Of a DNA stretch of 38,370 nucleotides, positions 23,801 through 31,887 are shown piece by piece (within the stretch, counting starts at the first letter, position 1; each line of letters begins with the position of its first letter). The DNA is from Planctomycetota bacterium (GTDB taxonomy: Bacteria; Planctomycetota; UBA11346), in the NCBI GenBank assembly GCA_022841245.1, contig JALHRW010000026.1, positions 1 through 38,370 on the forward strand. The letters run 5' to 3'. A program made the position numbers and the translations under genes. The notes beneath the pieces are model-generated. The model was not told where the DNA came from, made no database searches, and worked only from the letters and a program-made list of their open reading frames with translations.

Positions 23801-26486
23801 CCTCGCCGGATCCGACCAGACGGCCGATGGCGATGGCCAAGCCGTCGCTGTCCCCGTCTGGATCGCTGCGTTCATCCCGGGTCCAGCCGACGAAGCGGGC
23901 CAGATCGCCAGCTACACGGTCACGACCGACCGCACCGATCTCTTCGACGTCCAGCCGGCGGTCGCTGCGGACGGCGGACTGACCTTCACCCCGAGCATGG
24001 GCGCGGAGGGTACGGCCACCATCACCATCACCTGCCAGGATGATGGGGGCACCGCGCTGGGCGGCATCGATACTTCGCTGCCAGTGACGGCGCGGATCGA
24101 TATCCTCGCACGCTGGGATGCCGACCTCGAGGTCACGCCGATCACTGCCGTCGCCCTGGTGGCGAGCGATACCCAGGCCACCGAGGCCGGCGATCCGGGT
24201 CGCCTGACCCTGACCCGCAGCGGCCCGACCACGGCCGATCTGCAGGTCGACCTGTCCTGGGGCAGCACCAGCACGGCCATCAACGGCACCGACATCGCCT
24301 ACATCCCCGCCAGCGTGACCATCCCCGCCGGTCAGACCGCATGCGACATCGTGATCATGCCGCTGCAGGATCTCATCTCCGAAGGCAATGAGACCGTGAC
24401 GCTGGCAGTCTCGTCCAGCGCCGCCTACCATCAGCTGTCGGGCACGGTGCAGACCGCAACCGTCACCCTGGTCGATGACGACCCGGTGACCGTCAATGTC
24501 AGCGCCAGCGACGCCACGATGGCCGAACCAGGCAACCATGGTGCCTTCACCATCACGCGGACGGGACCTCCGGTGCAGGCCCTGACCGTGGCACTGGCGA
24601 CTTCCGGTACGGCCACGTCCGGTGCCGACTACGCGCCTCTGCCCACCTCGGTCACCATCCCGGCCGGCGCCGTATCGGTCATCATCCCGGTGACCACCAG
24701 CAACGATGCTGATTCCGAGGAGCGCGAGACGGTGATCCTCGCCGTCCAGCCTGGTGCTGGTTACATTCCCGGCGGTGTGCCGAAGGCCACCGCAACGATC
24801 AACGACGATGAACCGGAGGCGGTCGGCATCGAGGTGATCTCCGGACTCGCCGCTGAGCCCGGCATCGCCGCTACCCTCCGCGTGTATCGTCGCGGGCTAT
24901 CGACGGCGGCGCGCACCCTGACCTACACCGTCAGCGGCACGGCCACGTCTGGCACCGACTACACGGCCCTGTCCGGCACCGTGACCCTGGCGGCCAACGC
25001 CAGTTCGGCGAACCTGACCATCACCCCGGCGAACGACAGCCTGGTCGAGGATGCCGAGACGGTCGTGATCACCCTCGTTGCACCAAGCGGCGCCGGCGTC
25101 ATCGCCGACAGCGCCAGCCTGACCATTCTCGACAACGATGGGACGGTTCGTCCGGTGGTGTCGCTCAAGGCGGGTATCGCCAAGGGGGGCGAACCGGCCA
25201 CCGATGCCTCCTTCATCATCAGCCGCACCGGAGCGATCACGACATCCCTGCGCGTGCTGCTCCAGCCCGTCACCGGTGGGGCCATCGCCGACGCCGACTT
25301 CGCGCCCCTGCCCCTGGCCGTGGACATTCCGGCCGGGTCCGCATCCGTCACCCTGCCGGTGGATGTGACCGATGACGTGGTCTCTGAGCCGTCCGAGAAT
25401 CTCACCCTCGCCCTGGCGGCCAGCGCGGACTACAGCGTCTCCACCACCCGTTCCGCCACCGTGACGATCACCGATGACGACGCCCAGGTGGTCAGCATCT
25501 CGGCATCCGACTCCACCGCCGCTGAACCGGGCACGGATACGGGCAGGTGGACCGTGTCCCGCACCGGCAGCCTCAGCCAGCCGCTCACCGTCTTGCTCGC
25601 CAGCCACGGCACCGCCACCGCCGGCAGCGATTACACCAGCCTGCCCGATCAGGTCATCTTGCCGGCAGGGAGCTCGTCGGTGTCGGTCACCCTCACGCCT
25701 CTGACGGATGTCGACGCGGAGGCGGGCGAACAGGTCATCCTCGAGATCCGTCCCGACCCGGCCTACGGCATCTTCAACACGGGTTCCGCCACGGTGACGA
25801 TCAAGGATGACGAGACGCCGCTCATCGACCTGATGGCCATCGACTCGGCTGCCACCGAGGGCGGTGATACCGGGAAGTACCGCATCATCCGCCGCGGCAA
25901 CACGTCGGCGGCGCTGACCATCCCGCTGGCCTGGAGCGGCACCGCGCAGAACGGCGTCGATGTCAACACGCTGCCGTCATCCGCCACCCTGGCTGCCAAT
26001 GCCGTCTCGCTCGACCTCACCGTGACGGTCAAGCAGGACAGCGCCATCGAGGCCGTGGAGACCGTGATCGGCACACTGCAGCCCGGCACCGGCTTCACCG
26101 TCGGCCAGTCCCAGGCCGCCGTCCGCATCACCGACGACGAGGTGGGTGGCGCGGTAGCGATCCGCATGATTGACGCCAGCGGCTACGAATTCGACGCCGT
26201 GCCGGCCGCCATCGAGGTCTTCCGCACCGGCCGACTGACGACGGCCATCACCGTGCCATACACCCTGGCGGGAACCGCGACCGTCCGCGAGCACACCATG
26301 CCCCGGCAGGTCGTCCTGCCCATCGGCGTCGACCGCATCCGCATGGTGGTCACGCCGCTGCGCGACCAGCGCGTCGAGAGCGACGAGACGATCATCCTCC
26401 GTCTGCTCGGCGGCACCGGATACACGCTGGGAACCGGTTCGGAAGGCACCTTCACCATCATCGAGACGCCGCCCGGATCGGGCTGA
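17832..26486 (+). CDS. giant subtilisin-like (S8) lipoprotein with cadherin-like, propeller and Calx-beta domains
   Basis: This 2884-aa surface lipoprotein has a lipobox, VLGVTAC (Cys ~20), preceded by a hydrophobic core. GGAG lies 5 nt upstream of ATG 17832. A prodomain (~35-255) precedes the S8 protease (~260-540). The catalytic triad is D268 (VGVIDSGID), H323 (FHGTHVAG) and S495 (GTSMATPH), with the NNSWGGG oxyanion region intact, so it is probably active. Then follow a YVTN-like propeller (~687-1016), a PKD domain (~1020-1103, YRWNFGDGASAT), three cadherin-like repeats (~1104-1366) and a concanavalin/DUF1349-like domain (~1367-1543). A PQQ-type propeller (~1546-1891), a fourth cadherin-like repeat (~1896-1987) and seven Calx-beta repeats (~2107-2884) complete it. 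No C-terminal anchor is seen. It may be a calcium-stabilised adhesin-protease or nutrient-scavenging enzyme. It follows the membrane sigma factor on the same strand, but a regulatory link is unproven. Confidence 0.85.
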   Translation: MLAIRKVHLPLILLAVVLGVTACARADHAGNERAPALPPPVMLPAPAEGDHVTADATPVPSTTGSGAHQAPSRTVLDAQGQTLVAKDGEHEVLAAEDGPADAQGRFTRVRLVRRDGLKYPLIRQIEQMQRDPRGEASRIVLHEAVADHLQVTVHDPTTRALLGNALPAGCSVRRVIPGAPVVLVQIPATTHDDYPAALASLAALPGVSHAGPDWLVQATITPNDPSFAQQWALDNQGQDGGTADADIDAPEAWAYHTGSRSVKVGVIDSGIDLQHPDLTENLWTNPGEIAGNGLDDDANGYVDDVHGWNFVSDNANPDDDHFHGTHVAGTIGASTGNGLGVAGVCWQVTLVPLKFLDASGNGYTSDAVAAVYYANTIGCDLTNNSWGGGGFDQTLKDAIDAAGAQGRLFIAAAGNDGVDIGSYPHYPSSYACSNLVAVAATDRKDTLAAFSNFNSSGVHIAAPGVSILSTFPMQQTWAMADKGLSAAYGSISGTSMATPHVAGAIALLKAAEPGLDAAALRSRLLLRCDALPMLVGKVAGGRRLNVMKLLDPAWTTPPAAVALAGTAMIEQQGNQDGFPGPGETIRLTPSFMNVGGVDSGQCTITALTASAGVTVLAPTSGSIVNLPPLVAVTGPSFSIQLDASLADEQTIAVDFAVSGPAGGLGTFRWSGLVSAPPPRAEATVTVAIGEMVADPVRNLVYVIDATTPAIMAINTQTGRLAARAPLSGAPNIDPPVPSSMVATGLPTVSTDGSLLYVCLTRARKIQCFALPGLQAVRTITCDGWEPFSAATGPDGSLYVTSHDYWGPIRKLDPVSGAILRSFGYGPAYPEDRFYMLPLLRTNADHTRLYVAETGLWVTGGPGYMRELDISGSTPAFVKSHPFQMVYLSDYMVDQASGTLLTTHGGIYGVQLTNMATGAYGTVWPFGTPYGSAVQMVPGDGSVYGASAGPYDATIYRFNLATGAKTASYPLSKGLAGSLSARGFVIAPDRRIIYYLRGGQNGNKLGIIGCPSLTLDNYPRAVATVTPLSGPPGLTVTGNATASYDPDAGGGILAYRWNFGDGASATTAIASHTYPTRGSYTVTLEVTDVEGLVGNASYTVVVNGAPVPQAQSVTTLEDTAKPIVLTASDPEGDTVTYSIASYPGKGSLGGTAPNLTYTPSANQNGSDSFTFRASDGLSSATATVSITITPVNDPPVAGDRSVLARLNTPVAVSIVATDPDSTTLSYLVVQAPASGVLSGIAPNLTYTPNPGFAGIDTLRFTASDGTLTSATATVTIRVNQPPVAQPASIPVVYETPKAFVLGGSDADGQALTYRVTTSPTRGTISGTPPSLTYTPKPGETGTDTLAFVANDGYHDSAPATVTFTISATNPWAEADLAQAPTPGSTGFVPLGTVFTVRGSGDLAPASDGGRFTWTTLPADGTLAARITAITGGRGGLMLRAASTADAASAALLLDGGQLLLVVRAGDGIAAVTTPLGAQAAPCWLRLQRTPTGIDAARSSDGKTWVQVGSAAVQLPATAMAGLWAGSATTSLAQLTADQVRTHHSVDRTWQTFGASPARTGVASGSFAGAPFTQVWQAAPGGDLQPVAVGNGLVFATKSIYMTTGWIKAFDLATGVERWQVTTPSAYSLNPAAFADGRVFVQRGNHGSDSQLWCISAATGSTLWKSPFSAQWERYMAGCPAGGMICVNGGYYGGMYGFDQVDGAQRFFNGTLEQIDQWAPAFASGQLFTWIGGKARGHDPLSGVTGWTLDLLNGDGRGTLPVIGGTSLVLRGSNALHVVDTASRTKRWTVNATVAGTPAVTLDAVYALVGPQLNAYALSSGSLLRSYTASGTLIGQPLVTDDSIIIASANTTWVLDRASFAVRQTLTYGGHLALAGRTLVLADASGSIRAFTSPEANAAPVANAQSVAAVEDTASAITLSGSDPAGQALTYQIATPPAHGALSGTPPTLTYLPQADFAGSDTFTFTVHDGQVGSAPATVSITVTGVNDRPSILAGSDQTADGDGQAVAVPVWIAAFIPGPADEAGQIASYTVTTDRTDLFDVQPAVAADGGLTFTPSMGAEGTATITITCQDDGGTALGGIDTSLPVTARIDILARWDADLEVTPITAVALVASDTQATEAGDPGRLTLTRSGPTTADLQVDLSWGSTSTAINGTDIAYIPASVTIPAGQTACDIVIMPLQDLISEGNETVTLAVSSSAAYHQLSGTVQTATVTLVDDDPVTVNVSASDATMAEPGNHGAFTITRTGPPVQALTVALATSGTATSGADYAPLPTSVTIPAGAVSVIIPVTTSNDADSEERETVILAVQPGAGYIPGGVPKATATINDDEPEAVGIEVISGLAAEPGIAATLRVYRRGLSTAARTLTYTVSGTATSGTDYTALSGTVTLAANASSANLTITPANDSLVEDAETVVITLVAPSGAGVIADSASLTILDNDGTVRPVVSLKAGIAKGGEPATDASFIISRTGAITTSLRVLLQPVTGGAIADADFAPLPLAVDIPAGSASVTLPVDVTDDVVSEPSENLTLALAASADYSVSTTRSATVTITDDDAQVVSISASDSTAAEPGTDTGRWTVSRTGSLSQPLTVLLASHGTATAGSDYTSLPDQVILPAGSSSVSVTLTPLTDVDAEAGEQVILEIRPDPAYGIFNTGSATVTIKDDETPLIDLMAIDSAATEGGDTGKYRIIRRGNTSAALTIPLAWSGTAQNGVDVNTLPSSATLAANAVSLDLTVTVKQDSAIEAVETVIGTLQPGTGFTVGQSQAAVRITDDEVGGAVAIRMIDASGYEFDAVPAAIEVFRTGRLTTAITVPYTLAGTATVREHTMPRQVVLPIGVDRIRMVVTPLRDQRVESDETIILRLLGGTGYTLGTGSEGTFTIIETPPGSG
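24150..26483 (+). repeat. seven tandem Calx-beta repeats (coding)
   Basis: Units start near 24150, 24492, 24822, 25155, 25488, 25821 and 26151, a period of 110-114 codons. Shared marks are EPG/EGG near the start, TATSGxDY-like centres, the (V/L)xIPAG strand and a DDD/DDE end that seeds the next unit. The DNA copies are diverged, so this is old duplication. Confidence 0.85.
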
Positions 26487-26527
26487 CGGACGACGCCTGC
26501 GCCGCGCGTGACGTAGCCCGCGATCGG

Positions 26528-27307
26528 CTATGGGTCGCTATCGAAGGATGTCCACAGGCCGGTGATGGCGCTATTGTGGGTGTTTTGCCAAGCCAACCCC
26601 GGCGGGATGGCCTTCCAGCTATTGGAGGCCTTGGCCACGTCGAACCATGAGGTGTGACCGTCCCCATAGCAGACGTTGACGCCGGAACGGTGCCGGCTTG
26701 CCACGACGCTCGGATCGTGCGCGATGTCGGCCAGGATGGCCCTCCGGCTGTAGTTGCGCAACAGGGGTGGAGCAGAAATGCCGGCTGGCTGCGCGTTCAT
26801 GGCGAAACGCTTGTCGACATGCCAGGCCGGCCTGTTCGCGTACGCGGACGAGGTCCAGGTGTTGTGCGCATGGGGCCAGACGTTGCTGGTTGTGTTGAAG
26901 GCGAAGCCGAGGCGCTTCTCCGCAGAGCAGAAGAATATGCGTGGATTGTCGATGAAGTCCTGTGCCCAGAGCAGACCGAACTGCTTGTTGCAGTTGAATT
27001 CGTTGGTCATGAGGAAGCTGTTGTAGGCTTGGAAGTTTTCGTAGCTCAGGTAGATGATTCCGTCATTCTCACCGGACCAGGCGATCGTCGTCGCACCCAA
27101 TTGACGGAGCGTGCTGGCGCATGCGGTCCGCACGGCAGCACCTTTGACCATGCCGATGACAGGCAGCAGCATGCCTGCAAGGATGACAATCACCGAAATG
27201 ACGACGAGCAGTTCGACCAGCGAGAATGCCCCAGTACCGTGGCGGAGGGCATCGCGGAAGGTGCGGTGCCGCGCCGCGGGATTGTAAGCAGGTCGATCGC
27301 TGGGCAT
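26528..27307 (-). CDS. type IV/II pseudopilin-like protein (N-methylation prepilin)
   Basis: This is a 259-aa prepilin-like protein. The processing site lies at GAFSLVELLVVISVIV (cleavage before Phe; Glu at mature position 5) after a 27-residue basic leader, which is long. The hydrophobic helix runs to LLPVIG. The globular part is Trp/Asn-rich and ends with NVCYGDGHTSWFDV, the C-terminal mark of pseudopilin-like proteins that are expanded in Planctomycetota, Lentisphaerota and Verrucomicrobiota. In those phyla such genes often sit singly beside carbohydrate-active enzymes, as here: the divergent neighbour is an agarase-like enzyme. No secretion ATPase or prepilin peptidase is in the window. 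The start at 27307 has only a weak upstream ribosome-binding site. The exact role, pilus or secreted-enzyme-associated, is unknown. Confidence 0.85.
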   Translation of the reverse strand: MPSDRPAYNPAARHRTFRDALRHGTGAFSLVELLVVISVIVILAGMLLPVIGMVKGAAVRTACASTLRQLGATTIAWSGENDGIIYLSYENFQAYNSFLMTNEFNCNKQFGLLWAQDFIDNPRIFFCSAEKRLGFAFNTTSNVWPHAHNTWTSSAYANRPAWHVDKRFAMNAQPAGISAPPLLRNYSRRAILADIAHDPSVVASRHRSGVNVCYGDGHTSWFDVAKASNSWKAIPPGLAWQNTHNSAITGLWTSFDSDP

Positions 27308-27508
27308 ACCATCATGATCCGGACCGACGAGAAAAACGCATGAAATATTGCTCGTGCCTTAACCCCTTGGTTGCTATTGGCATAAATCCTGTCGTTGTTG
27401 GATGATCTGGCAGGTTCGCCGCTGCGCGGCGGCCAAGCTGTTAACATAACAATAGGAAGCACTTATAGGGCACGGTTTTTTCAGGCCCTTTGCCAACCGA
27501 AGGAGACG
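27308..27508. promoter_or_regulatory. divergent promoter region with TGTTAACA palindrome
   Basis: The 201-bp gap between the divergent pseudopilin and agarase-like genes contains an AT-rich tract and the perfect 8-bp palindrome TGTTAACA at 27439-27446. That lies 63 bp before the enzyme start and is a reasonable operator half-site arrangement for the nearby LacI-type protein. The TATAGG at 27473 could be a -10, with no good -35. Confidence 0.35.
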
Positions 27509-30364
27509 ATGGCCAGCATACCACGCGATTCCCCGAAGGACCCCATGAGCACCATGTCCAGACAACGCCTGTCCACCGCCGCGCTGGTGTGGCTGCCAGC
27601 AGTCCTCGCGCTGGTGCCGGTGGCGGCCTCGGCGGCGGACATGCGCCTCGGCGACCACGGCATCGTGATCGCGGTCAAGGGGATGGGCGATGTGGTCTTC
27701 GGCTACCCGGTGCTGCAGCCGGGTGCGCTGTCCGCTCTGCAGGTGAAGGCGACCGGGAAACAGGTCGATCTCACCTATGCCGGCGACATCGGACTTCGTC
27801 TCGATCTCGATGACGCTGGCATGGTGACCATGCGATTCAGCAATGTCGCCACGCTCAAGGCCTTCACCATCGGGACACGCATCGGACTGCACTACATCGA
27901 AGGGGGGAACTGGTCGATCGGGACGCAAGTCGGCCGGCCGTTCCCGGCACACAAGCCGGAGACGCCGCAGGTCGCGCACATCTTCCAGGGACACGCGGGC
28001 AACTTCATCTTCGTCGACGGCTCGGGTAGGACCGTCTCCATTGGCGGGATGCCCGAGCACGCGTATCAGGATCTGAAGGATCTCCGCGCTTGGAACGACC
28101 GCTCCTTCTCGTGGAAGGCGACCATCCCGGTCAATTCCAAGCGCGAGACCTACAGCCTGACCATCAGCGACACGGTGGCCGGCCCAGTTGCTGCGGACGC
28201 CGCGGCCAAACCGAAGGTGCTGGTCGACCGCTTCGGCCAGACCACGACCAAGGACTTTCCGGGGAAGGTGGGAAGCGAAGCGGACCTGCAGGGCGATGTC
28301 GCGGCCGAGGCGGCGTACTGGGCCACCTACAAGCCCCTGGCGGTCAGCAGCTGGGGCGGCTTGCCCGGTACGAAGGAGCGGCTTGGACTGCAGGCCTCGG
28401 GCTTCTTCCGGGTCGAGCGGAAGGGAGACAAGTGGCTGCTGGTCGATCCGGATGGCGACGTCGTATTCCACCTCGGCGTCTGCGTCATGGGCTATGCTCC
28501 GGGAGACGATTCGACCCTGGTCAAGGACCGTCGCGAGATATTCGAGTGGCTGCCGCCGGTGGAGGGGGACTTCGCTCCGGCCTGGCATCCCCAACCCTAT
28601 CATCGCAAGGACGTATTCTCATTCTATGCCGCCAACGTGATCCGCAAATACGGCAAGGATTCCAGCAAGGATCAGCATCTCGGGCGCATGGTCGACCGCC
28701 TCCGCGCAGTGGGCTTCAATGCGGTTGGCGCCTTCACTGCGCCGACCGCGTCATTCGCGGAGAAGCGCTTCCCGCGCATGGCGCACACCGGCTTCGGCCC
28801 CGCCTTGCCCGGCATACGCGGCGTGGCCGACCCGTTTGACGACGAATCCAGGCGCAAGACCGAGGAAGGCATGGCCAGGTCGCTACGCCCCAACGCGAAC
28901 GATCCGCTGATCATAGGTTATTTCTTCGGCAACGAGCAGGCGTTCGAGGACATCCCCCGCGCCATCCCGCGTCTGCCGGGGAAGCATGCGGCGAAGCGCA
29001 AGCTGGTCGAGATCCTGCGGGCGACCTATCCGACCATCGAGGCCTTCAACGCCGCCTGGGCCGTCTCGGCTGCCAGCCACGAAGCCCTGGTCGAAATGCC
29101 TCTGCCGGTCTCCACCAGAGCCGCATTTGCAGACATGCAGGCCTACACCGAGCTGTTCCTCGACGAATACTTCAAGTTCGTCACCGGAACCTTCAGGAAG
29201 TACGACCAGAACCATCTGATGGTTGGCACCCGCCTGCAGCCGCACACCGCGAACAACGAGGCGTTCTGCCGCGCGGCCGGCAGGTACATGGACATCATCA
29301 GCATCAACTTTTACGGCTGGGGCGTCGACCGCACGGTGGTCGACCGGGTGCATGCCTGGACCGGCGGGCGGCCGCAGATGTGGAGCGAGTTCTTCTTCTC
29401 GGCGAGTCCGGAGAGCAATGCCGCGGCCTACAACCGCGACATGCCGACGCAGCGCCTGCGCGGCGAGGCCTACCGTCAGTACATCGAGCACGCCGCTGCC
29501 ACCGGATATGTGGTTGGCACCGAATGGTTCAGCCTGGTCGACCAGGCCGTCACCGGCCGCTGGTTCCAGAAATATACGGGCGAACGGACCAATAACGGGC
29601 TTTTCAACGTCTGCGACCGGCCCTACGACGCCATGCTGCGCGAGATGGCGGCCGCGCATGCGTCGGTCTACGGGGTGCTGCTCGACGGCAAGACGCCCCA
29701 CAGACTGGATGATCCGCGCGTCGCCAGCGGTCTGGGCGGGGCAATCAAAGAGGTCCAGGCGGGCCAGGTCGGGCCGGGGAGCATGCGGATCGACGGCCTG
29801 GTCGATGGCTGGCCCGGTCGCCCTCCCGAACTGTTCAGCGTCGTGCGGCCGGTCGGCGACAAGGATCAGACGGCCTTCGAGGCCGCCTTCAAGGTGGCCT
29901 GGGACGCCAGCTTCCTCTATGTCCTGGTCAACGTCACCGATCCGACCCCGATGAACAACCGCTCTGAGGGGGACCGTCTGTGGCAGGGCGATGGCATCGA
30001 GCTGTTCATAGGCAGTGAGCAGGTCGACCGGCCGGGGACGCTGCTGTTCACCGACCGCCAGATCCTGCTGGGTGCCAAGCCGCCCGGAGTGGCCGGTGCG
30101 ACGCATGTGGTCGACGCCGCCCGGCAGCCGGACATCGCGGTGTTCACCGCCCCGGCGGTGGACGGGACCGGGTACACCCTGGAGGCGGCGATCCCATGGG
30201 CAGCCCTGGACGCCACTCCGTCGGAGGGAGCCGTCCTGCTCTTTGACATCGCGATCGACGACGCCCCGGCCTCGGGCGGGCGCACTCGGCAGGCGATCTG
30301 GAACGGCGGTACGGGCAACAGCGGCGACCGCTCGCGCTGGGGTCGCCTCCGCCTCGTGCCCTGA
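27509..30364 (+). CDS. secreted agarase-like GH-A hydrolase with CBM9-like C-terminus
   Basis: This 951-aa exported enzyme has a signal peptide (TAALVWLPAVLALVPVAASA) and a beta-sandwich at ~30-270. A (beta/alpha)8 barrel begins with the agarase-type motif GFFRVERKGDKWLLVDPDGD. The candidate acid/base is E476 in IIGYFFGNEQAF and the nucleophile E627 in QMWSEFFFSA; this pattern fits GH50-like beta-agarases of clan GH-A, although the true substrate may be another galactan. Residues ~759-951 form a CBM9-like domain (MRIDGLVDGWPG; GDGIELFIGSEQ; AAIPWAALDA), the third such tail in the window. ATG 27509 has GGAG 5 nt upstream; ATG 27545 (AAGGA, 4 nt) is a good alternative. LacI follows 71 bp downstream on the same strand, suggesting autoregulated, sugar-induced expression. 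Confidence 0.82.
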   Translation: MASIPRDSPKDPMSTMSRQRLSTAALVWLPAVLALVPVAASAADMRLGDHGIVIAVKGMGDVVFGYPVLQPGALSALQVKATGKQVDLTYAGDIGLRLDLDDAGMVTMRFSNVATLKAFTIGTRIGLHYIEGGNWSIGTQVGRPFPAHKPETPQVAHIFQGHAGNFIFVDGSGRTVSIGGMPEHAYQDLKDLRAWNDRSFSWKATIPVNSKRETYSLTISDTVAGPVAADAAAKPKVLVDRFGQTTTKDFPGKVGSEADLQGDVAAEAAYWATYKPLAVSSWGGLPGTKERLGLQASGFFRVERKGDKWLLVDPDGDVVFHLGVCVMGYAPGDDSTLVKDRREIFEWLPPVEGDFAPAWHPQPYHRKDVFSFYAANVIRKYGKDSSKDQHLGRMVDRLRAVGFNAVGAFTAPTASFAEKRFPRMAHTGFGPALPGIRGVADPFDDESRRKTEEGMARSLRPNANDPLIIGYFFGNEQAFEDIPRAIPRLPGKHAAKRKLVEILRATYPTIEAFNAAWAVSAASHEALVEMPLPVSTRAAFADMQAYTELFLDEYFKFVTGTFRKYDQNHLMVGTRLQPHTANNEAFCRAAGRYMDIISINFYGWGVDRTVVDRVHAWTGGRPQMWSEFFFSASPESNAAAYNRDMPTQRLRGEAYRQYIEHAAATGYVVGTEWFSLVDQAVTGRWFQKYTGERTNNGLFNVCDRPYDAMLREMAAAHASVYGVLLDGKTPHRLDDPRVASGLGGAIKEVQAGQVGPGSMRIDGLVDGWPGRPPELFSVVRPVGDKDQTAFEAAFKVAWDASFLYVLVNVTDPTPMNNRSEGDRLWQGDGIELFIGSEQVDRPGTLLFTDRQILLGAKPPGVAGATHVVDAARQPDIAVFTAPAVDGTGYTLEAAIPWAALDATPSEGAVLLFDIAIDDAPASGGRTRQAIWNGGTGNSGDRSRWGRLRLVP

Positions 30365-30404
30365 ACGGTCCAGTATGAAGCGGCTTGCGGCACCGGGACA
30401 AGTC

Positions 30405-30418
30405 GCGGTAATAGCCGC
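30405..30418. promoter_or_regulatory. small inverted repeat before lacI-type gene
   Basis: GCGG (30405-30408) and CCGC (30415-30418) flank TAATAG, 18 nt before the regulator start. It could be an operator for autoregulation or a leader hairpin; this is weak evidence. Confidence 0.25.
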
Positions 30419-30435
30419 AATCACCGGAGCCTCCG

Positions 30436-31581
30436 ATGCCGCGCAGACCAGCTAAGCAGATCACCTTGGCGGATGTCGCTGCGGCGGCCCATGTCAGCCA
30501 AGCGACGGTTTGCCGCGTTCTGAATCAGCACCCCACGGTCAGCGACCAGCTGCGTCAGCGCGTGCTGACGGCCATCAGGAAGACCGGATTGCCGAGCCGG
30601 TCCGTCGGCGATCATCTGCGCGTCCTGAGGCCGACGACGACCGGCCAGGGAGCCACCCGGATCGAAGTTCTGGTCATGCGCGAGCGGGGCATCGAGCCCG
30701 TCCAGGTGCACGCCGACAGCATCGACATCGGGCCCTCGCAGCCGGAGCCGCCCGGCTATTACAATGATCCCCGGCATGCCGTGCAGAGCAGCTTCTACAG
30801 GTCGCTGCTGGACGGGGTGCAGGAGGAGGCCGGCCCGTGGGGCTACTCGGTTGTGCATCGCCAGGTGGCGAGCCTCGACGATGGCGGGCTTCGCGACGCA
30901 ATGCTGGCCTCGGACCTGGCGGGGATCGTGATCATGGGCGAGTACCTGCCCGGACTCGATGCCTTTCTGGCCCACCATCGGGTGCCGGTTGTGCTCGTGG
31001 ATCTGCCGGAGATCGCCAAGGCACCGACCGTGGCTTCGGATGACAACGTCGGCATGGCGCAGGTCCTGGCCCATCTCACCGGCCTCGGCCATCGGCGTAT
31101 CGCCTATGCCGGCGCGCTGGAATCGACCCTCGGGCAACCTGTGGGCGGTCGGCGCTTCCTGGCATGGCGCCGACTCATGGCGGATGCTGGCCTGGCAATC
31201 GAGCCGCATTGGCAGCAGATCGGCCAGGGGCGCATCCTGCAGGCGAAAACCTGGGCCGAGCAGGTCCTGGCGGGGACGGACCGGCCGAGCGCCGTAGTCT
31301 GCCAAAACGACTTCATCGCCCTGGCGATCGTCGAGGCGGCCCGGATGCGAGGCTTGTCCATCCCGAGCGACCTCAGCGTGGTCGGCTACGACGACTGCGC
31401 GATCGCGGCCCTGACCTGCCCGGCACTGACCACGGTCGCAGTGCCGACGCGGTCGATGGGGCGGGTGGCGCTGCACGAATTGCTGATTGAGATTGCACGG
31501 CCGGAGGATGCTCCGCCAATTCCGCGCCGCATCCTGCTGACACCGCAGGTCGTCGAGCGGCAAAGCACCTCGGCGCTCTGA
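30436..31581 (+). CDS. LacI-family transcriptional regulator
   Basis: This 381-aa regulator has an N-terminal LacI helix-turn-helix at ~8-55 (ITLADVAAAAHVSQATVCRV, with the hinge after IRKTGL). A periplasmic-binding-protein-like effector domain covers ~75-381, with the typical AHLTGLGHRRIAYAG, SAVVCQNDFIALAIVEAARM and LSVVGYDDCAIA blocks. It should bind a palindromic operator and release or retain it on sugar binding. GGAG lies 6 nt upstream of ATG 30436. Its position 71 bp after the agarase-like gene and near the TGTTAACA palindrome at 27439 makes that enzyme, and perhaps the divergent pseudopilin, the likely targets. The PBP domain is slightly long because of an insert at ~85-110 rich in Pro/Gln. 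The effector sugar is unknown. Confidence 0.93.
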   Translation: MPRRPAKQITLADVAAAAHVSQATVCRVLNQHPTVSDQLRQRVLTAIRKTGLPSRSVGDHLRVLRPTTTGQGATRIEVLVMRERGIEPVQVHADSIDIGPSQPEPPGYYNDPRHAVQSSFYRSLLDGVQEEAGPWGYSVVHRQVASLDDGGLRDAMLASDLAGIVIMGEYLPGLDAFLAHHRVPVVLVDLPEIAKAPTVASDDNVGMAQVLAHLTGLGHRRIAYAGALESTLGQPVGGRRFLAWRRLMADAGLAIEPHWQQIGQGRILQAKTWAEQVLAGTDRPSAVVCQNDFIALAIVEAARMRGLSIPSDLSVVGYDDCAIAALTCPALTTVAVPTRSMGRVALHELLIEIARPEDAPPIPRRILLTPQVVERQSTSAL

Positions 31582-31887
31582 TCGAGCAGGCGGGAGTCAC
31601 CACACCAGGAATTCCAATGACCACGCCTTGATGCCTCGCAACCACGTTGTTCGCCGGTGAATCAGGCAACCCAGACCGAGACTCCTTGCGCAACAACCTG
31701 CTCAAGGCGGCGCAGGCGGTCGAGGCAGCGACCAAGGGTGGTGGTCGCATTCCTTGGCACCCAGCGGTGGAGGGCGATGAACCCCAAACCAAGCAAGCCG
31801 CCTTCCTGACCGTGGCAACGGTCAAAGCGGCTGCTTGAGGACCATAGCCGGCTGGAACGACGCGTCCGCTGATGGGTCGTTGTCAGC
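31582..31887. other. 306-bp convergent intergenic region
   Basis: This lies between the end of the LacI gene and the end of the minus-strand T6SS operon. A 63-codon frame (31647-31838) has no recognisable family or ribosome-binding site. No hairpin with a T-run was found for either converging transcript. Confidence 0.4.

Noticed and set aside
22806-24539. Minus-strand 577-codon open frame
   Set aside because: Antisense to the propeller and cadherin-like part of the giant lipoprotein; a GC-rich shadow.
24150-26483. Repeat array or CRISPR-like structure
   Set aside because: The periodicity (~330 bp) is that of coding Calx-beta domains and the DNA copies are diverged; no CRISPR array is present in the window.
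26654-27343. Plus-strand 229-codon frame over the pseudopilin
   Set aside because: The minus strand carries a textbook prepilin signal; the plus frame has none.
31647-31838. IS66 C-terminal remnant suggested by LFAGES
   Set aside because: Only four residues match LFAGS; the following sequence does not fit, and no other support exists.
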